Below, piece after piece: positions 30,973 through 41,475 of a stretch of 64,000 bases of DNA. Below the pieces are notes generated by a model, which worked only from the letters and a program-made list of their open reading frames with translations, searched no databases and was not told the origin of the DNA. The stretch's first letter is position 1, and each line of letters begins with the position of its first letter. Source of the DNA: Haliotis asinina (taxonomy: Eukaryota > Mollusca > Gastropoda > Lepetellida > Haliotidae); NCBI RefSeq assembly GCF_037392515.1, contig NC_090288.1, positions 58,079,673 to 58,143,672 of the forward strand, written 5' to 3'. The position numbers and the translations under genes were made by a program.

Positions 30973-31072
30973 CGTAGAATACAGTATATGACGGCTATGA
31001 TGATCTCTAGGCCAATCACCGCTGCCAGAATCCCAACTACTATCTTCAGAGTTTTATTCTCCGCCTTGAGAC
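30973..31072 (-). CDS. host mucin-like membrane protein, transmembrane exon
   Basis: A 100-nt exon after acceptor 'gcatttctgcttcag'. It enters in phase 1 and encodes a short Lys/Glu juxtamembrane stretch and one strong transmembrane helix (VVGILAAVIGLEIIIAVIYC). It then reaches a donor 'gtaatg' in phase 2. Read straight on it would stop at once (TAA inside the donor). Spliced, it matches the phase of the Arg-rich exon at 15396-15447. The intron so defined (15448-30972) contains the whole Polinton. The donor is not an ideal consensus, so the final exon choice needs RNA evidence. Confidence 0.6.
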
Positions 31073-31204
31073 CTGAAGCAGAAATGCAGACACAAATGTG
31101 TGTATTACGTACATCGATACACGCAAATGTATACAAAGGGTAGTAAAATGAAGAATCCTTAGATATTAAATGACTATCAGATTCGCTGACGTGATATATG
31201 CATG

Positions 31205-31490
31205 TGAGTGAGTGAGTGAGTGAGTGAGTGAGTTTGGTTTTACGCCGCACTGAGCAATATTCCAGCTATATGGCGGCGGTCTGTAAATAATCGAATCTGG
31301 ACCAGACAATCCAGTGACCAACAACATGAGCATCGATCTGCGCAATTGGGAACCGATGACATGTGTCAACCAAGTCAGCGAGCCTGACCACCCGATCCCG
31401 TTAGTCGCCTCTTACAAGCTGAGTCGTCTTTTATGGCTAGCATGGGTTGCTGAAGGCCTATTCCACCCCGGGACCTTCACGGGTGATATA
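31205..31490 (+). repeat. short interspersed repeat, family A (full-length type copy)
   Basis: It starts with (GTGA)n and 'ttttacgccgcactgagcaa'. It continues through 'atatggcggcggtctgtaaa' and 'cgagcctgaccacccgatcc', and ends near 'ccccgggaccttcacggg'. This is the most complete copy in the window and served as the guide for the others. Its reading frames are not genes. Confidence 0.85.
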
Positions 31491-32518
31491 TACATGTAGC
31501 CAAATGTATCTTTTGAATGTTAAATGTATGATTTCAATAAATAATAGAAATAAAATTACCTTTTAACGCTGCATTCTCATGGAAACAAATAAAGGATTAA
31601 ATGAAATTACATCTGTACCTTTATTTCTTTGTAAGGTTTCACCTATGCATACCTTGTGAAGAAATGTGGTAAAGAATGAAGGATCATTTGTACTTTCATG
31701 TTTTCACTTATTTGTTTGCATTAGTACATTTGAAGTTCCTGAATCAGAGTATATATTGCAAGGGACAATGACCAAAACAACTGGACAGACATGCAATGAC
31801 GACCAGGTGACATGTGGCTCTAGATAAACCAACAATAGTCACTACACAAGCAGGCTCAAGGTATCAGGAATTTTCTTTGAACCGAATACATGGAACATTG
31901 AAAAAGGGACACTGATGTGAAAAGAGGGTTTTGAAAGGTGATGAATCAGAAACAAAGGCTGAACGTTCATCTACGACAATAACCTCTAGTAATTGTTAGA
32001 ATCACTGAAAGAGAATGATGAACTTACAATGCAAATGCATCAATTTGAGTGAAACATAATTCATGTTATTTGTATTATCGTCACGACACAGTCCTAACTT
32101 TACAAATTTACATTTAAAAACAAACGGTTATGTGTCTCATATACACTGACATAATGTGAATTCGGTGTAACAAATGGTAGTGTATTACTTGAGATTTGTG
32201 CTGTTTGTTGTACTTAAGGCAGACGTGATGGAGGATACAAGAGATGCATTCAAAGTGAAGTATGTTTGTGGCACCAAGCAGGTGCAGGTGGAGTGGTGAT
32301 AGCTTGATGGCATTTGGCGGACGAAAGCGTTGTCGAGAATTCATCTGATTCGACCATGCAAACAAGGCAATAACGACATCGTGGTTAGACAGAACACGCT
32401 CAGCGGTAATGACAGAGAAAGCTGTAAAGGCACGTTTTGGGGGCCGACATGAGTCATGTGACAGACACGTGGTGCAAGAAAAACACGTGGTGAGGCAGAG
32501 TCACGTGATTGTTCCAAC
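31491..32518. other. host intron sequence, no gene seen
   Basis: AT-rich sequence between two minus-strand exons of the mucin-like gene. I recognise no further exon with both splice signals and matching phase. Confidence 0.4.
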
Positions 32519-32860
32519 CTCCAACCATCTTGTCAGTTTCCCCTTCCTGGGTAGGTGGAGAAGTAGATGTAGGTGATTGCCCAGCAGGGGTTGTACTTCT
32601 GTCTGTACCAGATAAAGTTGAAGCATCGGGCGCCACTGTTGTGGACGATGACTGGGTGGTTGGCTTCACACTTGACAGAGGCCCAGTGGAAACAGTGGTC
32701 TTTATGGTTGTGGATGTTCCCACCGTCCTGGTAGTCGTGCCACCCATGGAGCTTAAGGTCGTGCCGACATCGCTGGTGGGGATTGTTGGTGTTTTTGAAG
32801 TTTGTGTTGAGTCTGTTGTTTCGGAAGCTGGGATAGGAGATTGGGCGCTTCCTGTTGTTA
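32519..32860 (-). CDS. host mucin-like membrane protein, Thr/Ser-rich exon 4
   Basis: A 342-nt phase 1-1 exon after acceptor 'cattcgttttcttcag'. The donor 'gttggaac' is preceded by GGAG. It encodes 114 residues, mostly Thr, Ser and Pro (for example TTRTVGTSTTIKTTVSTG), with no Cys and few charged residues. This is the composition of densely O-glycosylated mucin domains. The donor context GGAG|GTTGGAA is shared with the exon at 33583-34320, which points to exon duplication. Confidence 0.6.
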
Positions 32861-33436
32861 CTGAAGAAAACGAATGATATGATACAGATGTTGTCTCTGA
32901 CGTCCCCGAGATATGACATGACGCTGGGGTCAAGACAAAAAAGCAAGGTTATGCAAATCAGTAGTATGCTTTTATTGAATCAGCTGTTATGAACACTGAA
33001 ATGAAATGGAGACATTTCTTCATAGAATCAAAATATCAATAAAGCATAATTCGTATCCACATTTTTTTCCCCTCTCGATATAGTGAATGACTTTATATTC
33101 ATGACTTTCAAATACACAAAAAGTTTTGTGTTTGACTTTTAATCTAATGATAATTAGCAACAGTAACAAATTATGATTGTGTGACTTGGATAACTTATGA
33201 AACCAGCAGGGTGTTATGTTCCAGGCAGCTGTGACAGACAATACATACTATACAAGCACATTGAACATGTTTGGGGATTCAAGCAGGACAAATCGTGACA
33301 GTGTTATAGCGTCTCCTTCAGTAGACCATTGCTGGAAAACTTCATAATATTGTTTTACGATCAGCTATGCAGACGATACCACCTTTACGACACATGAAAA
33401 AGGTGGTTATGGAAAAACACACAGAAAGCTCTAAAA

Positions 33437-33505
33437 AGACACGTGTTGCGAGTATGACACGTGTTGCGAGTATGACACGTGTTGCGAGTATGACACGTGT
33501 TGGGG
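33437..33505. repeat. 18-bp tandem repeat 'gacacgtgttgcgagtat'
   Basis: Three to four copies lie just downstream (minus-strand sense) of the donor of the Thr/Ser-rich exon. As 18 is a multiple of three, the frame stays open past the exon end, which could mislead gene callers. Confidence 0.9.
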
Positions 33506-33582
33506 GTTTACATTCGTGATGTGATATGGATACGTGCTGCAACATAAACAGGTGTTGTACATGGACACGTGGTCATTCCAAC

Positions 33583-34320
33583 CTCCATGGCTTCCAGAAC
33601 TCTGGCCAGTAACCTCCTTGGTGGCACCCGGAGTGGTTGGTGTAGAATGGCCGGGGCTGCCTGAAGATGTGCCTGTGGACGCTGGTGCACTAGATGAGGC
33701 AATTGATGATGTCCGCGAAGACGAAGATGTTGAGAATGTCCGTGTATTGGTTGTAGTCGATGTCATCCCACTGCTGGTGACTATGGCTTTTTTACTGCTG
33801 GTACTATTTGCAGATGAAGGCGTCACTGCGCTTGTGGAAGTGCTTGATTGGAAGGATGACGTAGAAACAATACTAGTACTAGTTGTGGGTGTGGGTGTGG
33901 GTGTGGGTGTGGTTGTGAATGTTGCAGTGGAGGTCGTACCAATCGCGGACATCGGTGCAGTTTTGTTTGTGGTTGTTGTAGGTACTGTTTGTTTTGTTGA
34001 GTCTGTTGTTGCAGGCGATGAGGGAGGAGATGCGGTCCTTGTGACCGATGTTGTTGTCTTGATAGTGGCAGTTGAAGAAAGAAGGGATGCAAGTACGGTG
34101 CTCGTTGATGGCGTTTGTGACGTCGTTGAAGGTGACCGTTGTGTCACTGTTGACTGTGCGTGGGAGCTATCACCCGTAGTTGTACTACCAAAGACATTAG
34201 ATGTTGATGGTGTTGAAAAGGATGCTGATGTAGCCACAACAGATGTTGAAGGTACAGTCTGGCTTGAAGAGGCCTGAGCGGTTGAAGTTGTCGATTGAAT
34301 GGTAGATATTGATGTTGATA
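33583..34320 (-). CDS. host mucin-like membrane protein, Thr/Ser-rich exon 3
   Basis: A 738-nt phase 1-1 exon between acceptor 'ccttctgcattttcag' and donor GGAG|GTTGGAA. It encodes 246 residues dominated by Thr, Ser, Pro and Ala (for example TTTPTPTPTPTTSTS), including a short Thr-Pro microrepeat from a (GGGTGT)n tract at 33886-33912. It is expected to be an extended O-glycosylated stalk. The plus-strand Val-rich frames are shadows. The open frame continues beyond the donor, so a longer exon is possible. Confidence 0.62.
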
Positions 34321-35280
34321 CTGAAAATGCAGAAGGTATGGCACATGCCTGTTAACCACCATATACGTAATGCGACACTGGACACGAAGTAAGTGAGATG
34401 AGATTAATGCCCATTTGGACATTTTTCAAATTCCACGACCTGCTCCCTAAATGTGGAGAGAAAACATGAAATGACGCGCCCAAAATATTCCGCCTGTTGG
34501 AGAATCCCACAAGCTCAGCTACAGTCTCGACTAACCAAACACATAATTGAAGCGTATCGGCAATCGAGCACAAAAGTTGAAAAGTATTTGGATCCACCTT
34601 AGCACCTTTGTCATTCCCCTACTAGGAGTGGTAAGTATAATTTTGATGATTTTGATGAGTGGTGAGAGGGGAGGGGGGTATGCGTGTTATGACCTACTTA
34701 CATAATCTTAATTTAGTTGACGTCTACTTGTCACACTGATACCATAAGCATAAATATCATGGGTACATATATAGCGGTACGGTAGCTTATAGCTTTCAAA
34801 TTTTAAACAACTTGAAACAGAGATCAACGCTCCTGCATGCCGTGCCGTTGAATTATACCTACCGACTTGCGGGGACCTATCGTGACCAGTGGGGACATAT
34901 CGTGATCTATGGGGACCTACTGTGATGGGAGACTACGATGAGACTTCACCTTTATAATACCAAATGAAACCACAAATACAAATGCGATCTAGCCACCCAG
35001 ATAACAACCGTATACCATCGTAGACCAACCGCCTACAATCATACTCCACTGTAAACATGATTGCTGTACACAGCGACAATCTGTCTGCTCAGGTAAGGAT
35101 CAGAATTCTATTGCACAACCACCACAAACTATCGCAGTGCTGTGAATCCAACAAATGTTCTATTAGGGATTACACTTTCTTTGAAAAGAACAGATTCTGG
35201 CACATTCAGCATTTAAGCACTAACTGCCACGATACTACAAACTAATGTTGCCATCTCAAAACCACTGTGAATCTTTGAAA
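34321..35280. other. host intron sequence with a short 22-bp tandem motif
   Basis: At about 34868-34925 'ggggacctatcgtgacca' recurs three times with a period of about 22 bp. No gene seen. Confidence 0.5.
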
Positions 35281-35357
35281 TTAATGTTGCCAACCAACCG
35301 CAACAGCAATGCCGAAAGAAATCCCTAGCAACACATAGATTTCTGCAATCATGAACA
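35281..35357 (-). CDS. host mucin-like protein, alternative last exon (second transmembrane exon with stop)
   Basis: After a good acceptor ('ttcattttattttcag') a phase-1 entry gives 24 codons and TAA at 35283-35281. The peptide is a single hydrophobic helix (IYVLLGISFGIAVAVGW) with almost no tail. Joined to the signal exon and the exon at 35451-35810 it would give a short membrane protein of about 157 residues. It is phase-compatible with the same upstream exon as the main form, so alternative splicing is likely but unproved. It might instead be a relic of a duplicated gene. Confidence 0.5.
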
Positions 35358-35450
35358 CTGAAAATAAAATGAATTAGGATACTAATGCTGAATGACATGG
35401 ACCTCTACGAACTAATGTCACCTACATTTGATCATGTATTGTTATCCTAC

Positions 35451-35810
35451 CCGTATCTTGGCTCGTTGCTGTTATGGCAATCGACGTTAATGCTGCAGTC
35501 GTCTTCGACGTTGTTGAAGCTGAAGTAGGTGCAGTCGAACTTGACGTTGTTGCGGTTGTGGATGACGTCGTGGTTGTGGGTGAAGTAGCGACTGTAGGTA
35601 TAATCGTGGTTGTCGATGTAGTCGTGGTTGTAGGTGTACTAGTAGTTGTAGATGTAGTCGTGGTTGTCGAAGTTGTCGGTGTAGTTGTTTTGGTGGACGT
35701 TGTTGTGTATGCAGGGGCGGACGTTGAGGACGGTGTTGTTGGGGTTGCTGGGGTTTCTGCTGAAGATGTTGATGCTTCAGTTGACGTTGTGTAGCATGAC
35801 GACACCAACA
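35451..35810 (-). CDS. host mucin-like membrane protein, Thr-rich exon 2 (contains signal cleavage region)
   Basis: A 360-nt phase 1-1 exon after acceptor 'tgtttgatttcttcag', with donor 'gtaggataac'. Its first residues (LVSSCYTTSTEAS) complete the hydrophobic signal segment begun in exon 1, with a likely cleavage near the Cys. The remaining 110 residues are extremely Thr-rich (for example TTTTTSTTTSTPTTTTTSTT), typical of an O-glycosylated domain. The Val-rich plus-strand frame is its shadow. Confidence 0.62.
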
Positions 35811-35954
35811 CTGAAGAAATCAAACAATACATTCTTATCATCAGAAAAATGTAAATTTCATATAAATTTCACGACAGATCTATTCTAGTGACACCGGTAG
35901 GCAACTCCCTGACATATCCATGAATATGAAAGAAGTTCCGTAAGACAGCGTTGG

Positions 35955-36035
35955 GTCACCACGTGTGTTTCATGGAATCTAACCCGGGTCTCCGGCGTGA
36001 CGAGCAAACGCTTTAACAGTGAGACTACATGGCCA
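35955..36035 (+). repeat. short interspersed repeat, family B (fragment)
   Basis: Only the 3' part 'aacccgggtctccggcgtga' and 'cgagcaaacgctttaa' is left. Confidence 0.6.
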
Positions 36036-37436
36036 CTCCTACACGCAGAGAACAGACACAAGGAAGCAAAATTTTGGAACTACGTCAGTTGAGTAAAGGT
36101 TTGTATCGTTACTCATAATATTTGACACAGGATACAGTTAGTTAGCATGTCTTGTAGCTATCTTCGTAATCCGTAAGTATCTGATTAAAAGAACAGTCCG
36201 TTGTAAAATATCTCCGGTACTTCTGTTCACAACAGTTAATGGCTGAAAACATTGTATTACGTGGATATGTACAGAGGTAGAAGCACGTTTTCTGATGAAA
36301 GTATAAATAATATGTTGAACATAAATACAGAGCAAAAAATGACGATTCAAGTTGTTGGTTGTCTTTAACGGACAAAAGCTTCTAATCCGGACTGCTTAAC
36401 AATCCGGACAAATAGTTATAGGTCACGCGCCAGTCTGTAATGACGGCCTCCACTGTGTAAGAAAGATGACCGATAACTGTATTAGTTTATAACTGTTAGC
36501 TCACAAAAGATATATAGGAACAGAACTTTGAAAATAACCTGTATGAATGTACGTTTCATAGTAGGTTTGGTGATAAGTGTAATGTTTCTACACAAAAATA
36601 ATACCACATTTGTAACGCGCATGTAGGTTTGGTGATAAGTGTAATGTTTCTATACCAAAATAATACCACATTTATAACGCGCATATATATGTTTAAGCAT
36701 GCTTAAAGGGCACAAAATGCAATTCAATTAAGGTAAAGGTCTGCAGTTCAAAGGAGATCTTGAATATGTATGTTTTAGATCGGATTTAAACGTATGAAAG
36801 TGACAACAGTCTCTGGGGCTCTGCGTCATCTCCATCTGGCACACGGGAAGGTTACCCACCAGGATATAGAAAAACGTGTATTATCTGTGTTAATCTGAAT
36901 ACATTGAACAAAGCGAGCAAACTTCCTGAACAATTTATGAGTCACACATTCATTGAACTGCTACCGGATGGCATGCAATAGCAGCCTAGGCTGTGCCAAA
37001 GTCCCTAACAGTAAAAATTAGTTTCTGAAAAGGTGTTAATCATCCTGCCTAGAGACCTCACCAATCTATCCGACACTGAATAAGTTCAGAGTTTTCTTCA
37101 GGATGCTATGCATGCGTACAGTTTTACATAACCGCGTGTCCAGTCTGTTAGACGCTGTATATTTCATACGGTACACTCAAATTGAAAAGGAAACAACTCT
37201 CACTAACTATAAACATTAATTCCCCCCGCCTGAAAAAAGGTAAGGGTCATTGCTAAATCATGTTAAAGTAATGCATTGTTAGTGATTTAACTAAATTACG
37301 AAAGAGGCAGACTGGCGGATCCATGAGCGTGCGACGGGTAGGATTCCTGGGGTCCGAAACCCCTCCCCTTTTTTGAAAATGACTGCAGTCCACATTGAAG
37401 TTAATGTTAGGCATAAGCTATTTCACAGGCATGAGA

Positions 37437-37486
<50 letters not shown>

Positions 37487-38738
37487 CTGAGTGTGTGTGT
37501 GCGTGTGTGTGTGATTTAATATTAATAATCAATACTCGCTGCAGAACAGCCATCAGCATAGTTTAGCAGCGGTGTTTATTAAATTACTTCGCCGATCGTT
37601 AAAATAATAATTGTGTTACTTGATCCAACGATGTGTTTACCCCCCACATATTTAAAACGCAGGCGGAAGGGAATTATGGCACTACAAATAGGCGTTACCT
37701 CACAACTAACTGTAACAGCTACCACCACTTCAGAACTCATCATGTCATTCGTGAAGTAACTTCGAATATTTCATTGTGTGACTTGTTGAGTGTTGTGTTT
37801 ACAGTAGGGAATGAAACAATAAAATGACGTCAGTGAACTTGGACTTGCTATTATATAGATCACTAATGCATTATACCCATACTGTAGAATCGACAGATAT
37901 TCAACATTGCAAGTAAACTCGTAAGATAAGCCCGCCTCTGTAAACTAAAGGCGTCGTAAAGTAACATACAGAGAATAAACTAAGGTGAGACGTTGTTACG
38001 CTAACGTTAACAGTCTTAGCGCTAACACAGCTTCGCAAGATTTGTTTCTGTGCACCAAATCTGTGAGATGTTGAGACTGACAGGGAGGTCTTGTGCACAT
38101 AACTGACCGACTGACAGTTTCATTACGAAACAACATCCTGGCACATGTTCTGATTTTACGCTATTGTATTACGCAGCCATGGTATTTTTGAAAACTTTCA
38201 AAGAATAGTAAAATCTTTATTACCATTGCGCAATACACTTTCAACTTGTTTCGGTTACCACCCAACTTCAGCTGTACAAGTCAAGAAAAAATAAGATACG
38301 TAAGATACGTTTGTGTTGGATTCGTAATGGGAGTGCTACATTCCCGTTATATTATTCTAGAAAACCAATACAAATTAGCTCATTTGCATATAATATATGC
38401 ATCTGGGAAGTAAATATTGAATGAACGTACTCGAGAGTGTATAAACAGGTCTTGAAGTGAAAGACGCCAAGACTGCCTGTGAAGAATTATATACAAACGC
38501 GGTCGGATCCCATGAATTGGCGTTTGACACAAATGCTTAAAACATAAGAACTACAACAGCCTGGGTCTTCCACAGTGCCAGAGCGTTGTTAAGCCCAAGT
38601 CACAGAGATTCTCAATATAGAACATCTGTATTATATAGACACAGTCAGTAAAATGCACTGATCACTTCAAAATAGCTTCAACAATAAACGGAAATAACAG
38701 GATCATCGAAGTCATTTTGTAATTTGAAAATTACTCAC
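36036..38738. other. first intron of the mucin-like gene, no exon seen
   Basis: It contains a 62-bp direct duplication at about 36562-36686 ('gtaggtttggtgataagtgt', 'aatgtttct') and a (GT)n tract at about 37440-37512. No convincing exon, RNA gene or repeat family was recognised. Confidence 0.45.
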
Positions 38739-38775
38739 CAATAAACAGCGTTGCTAAACACCTAGTAAGATCCAT
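38739..38775 (-). CDS. host mucin-like membrane protein, exon 1 (start and signal peptide)
   Basis: The ATG at 38775 opens a frame MDLTRCLATLFI that runs into a consensus donor GTGAGT after one base of the next codon (phase 1). Joined with the exon at 35451-35810 it makes a classical signal peptide. The seven exons 38739-38775, 35451-35810, 33583-34320, 32519-32860, 30973-31072, 15396-15447 and 14641-14853 add up to 1,842 nt, an exact multiple of three, with no internal stop. The predicted product is a 613-aa type I membrane glycoprotein at the cell surface: a signal peptide, a Thr/Ser-rich stalk of about 480 residues, one membrane helix, an Arg cluster and a tail of about 85 residues. Introns 1 to 4 are all phase 1. 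The specific function is unknown. Confidence 0.6.
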
Positions 38776-38965
38776 GTTTAAATGAAACTGATGTCAAACA
38801 CGAGTTCAAAGTCAAACTGTATCCTTGTCATACGTTTAAAGTCTGTGTGAAATCCATTGTCGTTAAGGATAGTTGATGGTAGCGGGAAAAACGTCAGTAG
38901 GCAACCATTTCCGGGATACGATCTGAAAGAAAAGACACCAACACACTAATCACTGAGTAGAAAGG

Positions 38966-39260
38966 GTGAGTGACTGTGGCTTAATGCCATGTTTTAGCAA
39001 TATTCCGTCAGTATCACGGAGGGGGACACGAGAAATAAACTTCTCATGTTGTACCCAGGTAGAGAATCGAACCCGAATGTCCGGCGTGACGACCGGAAGT
39101 TTCAACCACTAGGCTACCCCACTCTCCACTATTAGGCAGTGACATCGCACAGTTGAAAAGTAATATTATTCTGAGGGTATATGTATTGGTTATTTGAATA
39201 AAGGATCTGTGAGTGAGTGAGTGAGTGAGTGAGTGAGTGAGTGAGTGAGTTTATCGCCGC
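38966..39260 (+). repeat. family B repeat followed by (GAGT)n
   Basis: Family B blocks ('agcaatattccgtcagtatc', 'gtccggcgtgacgacc', 'aaccactaggctacccc') at 38966-39125. A (GAGT)n run at 39209-39250 ends in 'ttatcgccgcactgg', the start of another truncated family A-like unit. Confidence 0.7.
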
Positions 39261-39559
39261 ACTGGAAAGTACTTCAATTGTAACAGAAGGTAAATGTGAA
39301 GCTGGAGGTCCACCCGTGAGTGTAACACATTTACCACTATTGTACGGCCTGTGGTTACGCGCATGGTGCAGACAAACCTAGAGACATAATCAGGTTCGAT
39401 CTGGGATTCGAACCCAATCTTAGTTTAGTGACACACCTAATGGATGTAACTCTGTACACTTAATTGTTGGGCAAGGGCCGGTCCGTATTCCTACCTTCCA
39501 TTATCATTAATGCATTTATCTAACAATAATGCAATAACTAGATCCTGTTAGAACCACAT

Positions 39560-39775
39560 CAGACGCGTGAAGACGCGGCTTGTAAATGGTCTTTAGTAGC
39601 CCATACTTGTCCTAAGAGGGATCGGGTTGTCAGACGCGCTGACGTAGCTGACACATGCAATCGTATCCCAAATTACGCAGATCGATGCTCATGTCGTTGA
39701 TCACTGGATTGTCAGGTCCAGACTCGATTATGCACAGACCACCACATTTTAGCTGCAATATTAGCGAGGGGAAGT
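39560..39775 (-). repeat. short interspersed repeat, family A (degenerate)
   Basis: Minus-strand blocks matching the copy at 31205, including 'gatcactggattgtcaggtc' and 'gcagatcgatgctcatg' on the plus strand. Confidence 0.65.
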
Positions 39776-40599
39776 GTCGAGACAGTCAAACAAAACATTC
39801 ATGGAGTTGAATAATTTTCATATTCCTCATTTCTACGTCCGTCCGCCTCAGTAAAATGTCAGGAAGCTGATGTTGTGTTATGAAAGAGTTCATATTCACC
39901 ATTAATAAAAACCGGTCATATTGCACCGAGTGTAGGGTACATTGGCATGCGTCGACACCGACGATTCTTAATACCCTACTGGACTAATCTAAACTGACGT
40001 ATTAAAGAAAGTACACACCTGGATTTTTTAAAAATTATTTTTCCAATTTGTTTTAAAACCGTAAATATTTTGACAGCTGTTTTCATTTTGACTTTCTAGA
40101 TACCGAAGCCGCAGGTATCGTATCCAAATGCGACGTTGCCAGGTTTCTATCCATTTGTGTATCTTGATTAGAGTATAAGTATGGAATAAACAAAGGGAGG
40201 CACAACGCAGCTAGATAAGACAGAATTCACAAAAAGTCAAGACCTTTTTCACAGGTTTTGAATGTTTTGCAGCGTGCAGAGGAATTGTAGACCATGAAAA
40301 TAAGTCCTTATTTAGTTGTTTGGTATTTGTTTGCTTGTTGGTTATGCCTCCACAATAGTAGAGACATATGGTGGCTTACTTAATGTTATGTGTGGACTAG
40401 ACAATTCGATGATTAATGTTATGAGCATGATCACGAGCTTGCCCCTGGACGCTGCACCATTACTTAAATGTCCTATACATTACACAGGCGATGAATACAA
40501 CAATGTGGATAGTTTGAGGAGCCACAGACGTGTGACCGGCTGAGCGACAGTGTGGCTCCATACACCGATACTAATGCATGGCTACCCTGTATCATTCTT
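39776..40599. other. non-coding stretch, no gene seen
   Basis: No gene, RNA or clear repeat identified. Confidence 0.4.
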
Positions 40600-40815
40600 G
40601 TAAGAATTGACCGGTGATCCATGCTTGTGGTAACAGGCGACTGACGGGATCGGGTGGTCAGGATTGCTGCCTTGGTTGACACGTCATCGTATCCTAAGTG
40701 CATAGTTCAATGCTCATATTGTTGACCACTAGATTGTCGGGTCTAGATTATTTACAGACCATCTTCATGTAGCTGGAATATTGCTGAGTGCGGCGTAAAA
40801 CTAAACTCACTTTCT
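40600..40815 (-). repeat. short interspersed repeat, family A (partial)
   Basis: Reverse-oriented family blocks 'gtaacaggcgactgacggga', 'accactagattgtcgggtct' and 'tgagtgcggcgtaaaactaa' in the expected order. Confidence 0.75.
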
Positions 40816-41354
40816 CACATTATAATACATAATAAATAGTAATACTTCACAAAGTAAAGTGATGACGTCAGGCAATGCAAAGATTTAAGAAGTTCACTAT
40901 TCCCTTCTATGGCGTGATAATGTACTATTACAACGTAAAGCACTCGGCAGAATATTTCAATTTCAAGACGCCAAACGTATTTCTTAAGCACTTTAAGGCT
41001 AAGGCACTGATCACTTTTAACATATTGACGATTGTGTGGTTGACTAAAATCTATATTCCCGTTCAGAGTTATATGGCGTGCTGTTCTAATGGTGTCTAAT
41101 CTGCCTTTTTCTGATAAAACAAATACTAACACGTTTAAATGGTTTACGGTATACGATCAGGTGGAAAACCCTCTCCTTATTGAAATAATAATAATAAAAT
41201 AAAAGTTGGGATTATAGTATTACATGGGGCAATACGAACGTGGTATCTTTACATCGAATATATGTTTAGATGACTAGCTTTTGATGACGCTGATAAGTCA
41301 CGTGATATTCTACCCGTTTCCTTCAGTGATGTTAGCCAATGTTTAGGTGATTAG

Positions 41355-41475
41355 GTGCCTGACTCTGAGGTTGTTGTGGGTTCGAATCCCGCACGGGACG
41401 CAACCCAATAAAGTACTAAAAGTCTGTTCTTTACTGAGAAAGTGTAATCCCAAATATAGCAAATGTTGCATTTGA
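41355..41475 (+). repeat. tRNA-like SINE copy (family C)
   Basis: 'ggttgttgtgggttcgaatc' resembles a Pol III B box. It is followed by 'ccgcacgggacgcaacccaa' and 'gtgtaatcccaaatatagca', in the same order as at 9200-9312. It does not fold as a proper tRNA gene. Confidence 0.6.

Noticed and set aside
33534-34277. Large plus-strand Val/Asp-rich frame
   Set aside because: It is the complement of the Thr/Ser-rich exon on the minus strand, which has splice sites in matching phase.
35474-35794. Plus-strand Val-rich frame
   Set aside because: Shadow of the Thr-rich exon at 35451-35810 on the minus strand.
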